The notes under the pieces: generated by a model
What the model saw: only the letters and a program-made list of their open reading frames with translations
Database searches by the model: none
Told to the model about the DNA's origin: nothing
Part shown: one piece after another, positions 63,201 through 64,000 of the stretch
Position numbering within the stretch: the first letter of the stretch is position 1
Layout: each line of letters opens with the position of its first letter
NCBI RefSeq assembly: GCF_020882245.1
Contig: NC_083600.1
Span: 12,462,001 to 12,526,000 of the forward strand
DNA: 64,000 nucleotides
Direction of reading: 5' to 3'
Source: Rhopalosiphum padi
Lineage: Eukaryota; Arthropoda; Insecta; Hemiptera; Aphididae
Made by a program: the position numbers and the translations under genes

Positions 63201-64000
63201 CATATCTATTATATATTATATATAAATAAGTATGTTATTTATATAAAAGTATATAAATGATGGGATATAAATATAATATTATAGTTTACTATATTAAATT
63301 ATTTTATTGCCTTTATAATAGAAATAGTTTTAGTTTTTGTAAAGAGCAAAAAAAGCTATTTGTTTTAAAATTATGTGTGCTTTTATTTTGTTTTATTTAA
63401 GATTATGTTTTTGGATAAAAGAAGTTCTTCAAAAGTTTCATATAGTTTTTCTATCGATTGAAAGTTGATGGTACAGAGATTATGTTTTAGAAGGTCATCT
63501 TAAAAATGTCCCAGTTGCTTTCAACCCTAAAAATATTTTATTTTTGATTATAAAATTATAAATAAAGATTGCCATAAAAAAAATAAATCATCTAAAAAAG
63601 AATTGTGAATTTCTTAGAATAAAGTTTAGTTATATATAAAATATAATAAATAATATTGGGCGATTCACCAAGCATGCTCGCCACTTTTTTTTCAATAACG
63701 CAATTATTTATAGTCCAGTTTTTAGAATTTTAAATATACTTTAAAATTATATTTACGAATCCTTGAGACTTTGACCACTCAAAGAGTATCCTGTGGTGAT
63801 ACAAACTTCGGTTTTTCAAACGAGAATCCCCTTTTTATTTTAAATTATTTAGAGGATAATTTTACAAAAATGTTGATAAATCTAATTTAAAAAATTTAAT
63901 CAGAGTTTTAATATGATGTTTTGAAAATGTTGTTAGCTTTTATTAACCCATCAACATTTTATGATTTATAAAAATATTTTTTAACTCATGTGTAATTTAA
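60265..64000. other. AT-rich non-coding DNA to the window end
   Basis: No gene or recognisable element was found. The minus ORF at 60759-61073 is low-complexity in composition and not convincing. Confidence 0.45.

Noticed and set aside
1..64000. tRNA, rRNA and CRISPR-like arrays
   Set aside because: I scanned for T-loop-like GGTTCGAATCC words and regularly spaced short repeats and found none that could be supported; the only regular array is the 176-bp repeat, which has no spacers.

Overview
The window is animal nuclear DNA, most likely from an aphid (Hemiptera). It is very AT-rich. The genes have short exons with GT-AG introns and no operons, and insect-type orthologues are present. The intergenic sequence resembles my memory of aphid genomes (frequent TAGGTACC-like words, CAGTGGCG-ended elements, many MITEs). 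The aphid call is inference from style and gene content.

Five host genes can be read. At the left end, an RNF168-type RING ubiquitin ligase (37-2650, +, nine coding exons) lies tail to tail with FAF1, a UBA/UAS/UBX cofactor of p97 (2968-9088, -, fourteen coding exons, 661 codons). Both act on ubiquitin signals. The DNA from 9.1 to 31.4 kb is mostly mobile-element territory with one embedded housekeeping gene, thymidylate kinase (28656-29294, +). Next come a heat shock factor gene (31490-37404, +, eleven coding exons, 593 codons) and, convergent with it, a C2H2 zinc-finger gene resembling insect charlatan (40852-44747, -, three coding exons). From 44.8 kb to the end I find no convincing further coding gene. 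Two CpG-rich, promoter-like islands stand out from the AT-rich background (about 49.9-51.6 kb and 59.9-60.2 kb). They probably serve charlatan and/or genes whose bodies lie outside the window.

The most unusual item is a Mutator-like (MULE) element at 18680-23255. Its reading frame, broken by two single-base shifts, encodes an unknown N-terminal region, a CG-1-like DNA-binding domain, a DDE transposase with its three acidic residues, a SWIM zinc finger, a Ulp1/SENP-type cysteine protease with a complete catalytic set, and then a second Ulp1-like copy that has lost all catalytic residues. A small PHD-finger ORF follows 78 bp downstream.

Other mobile DNA includes a nested series: a 176-bp tandem array, split by a foldback-like element, itself split by a hAT-type MITE with an 8-bp target duplication. 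There are also TTAA-flanked piggyBac-like elements (two back to back in one FAF1 intron, one upstream of thymidylate kinase, one at 13.2-14.1 kb), a Merlin/IS1595-like deletion derivative, an identical 216-bp inverted copy of its end 6.5 kb away, and TA-flanked MITEs in introns of FAF1 and charlatan.

Three otherwise open coding stretches (two points in the MULE, one in charlatan) lose frame by one base, two of them in long homopolymers. Residual assembly error is therefore a live explanation.
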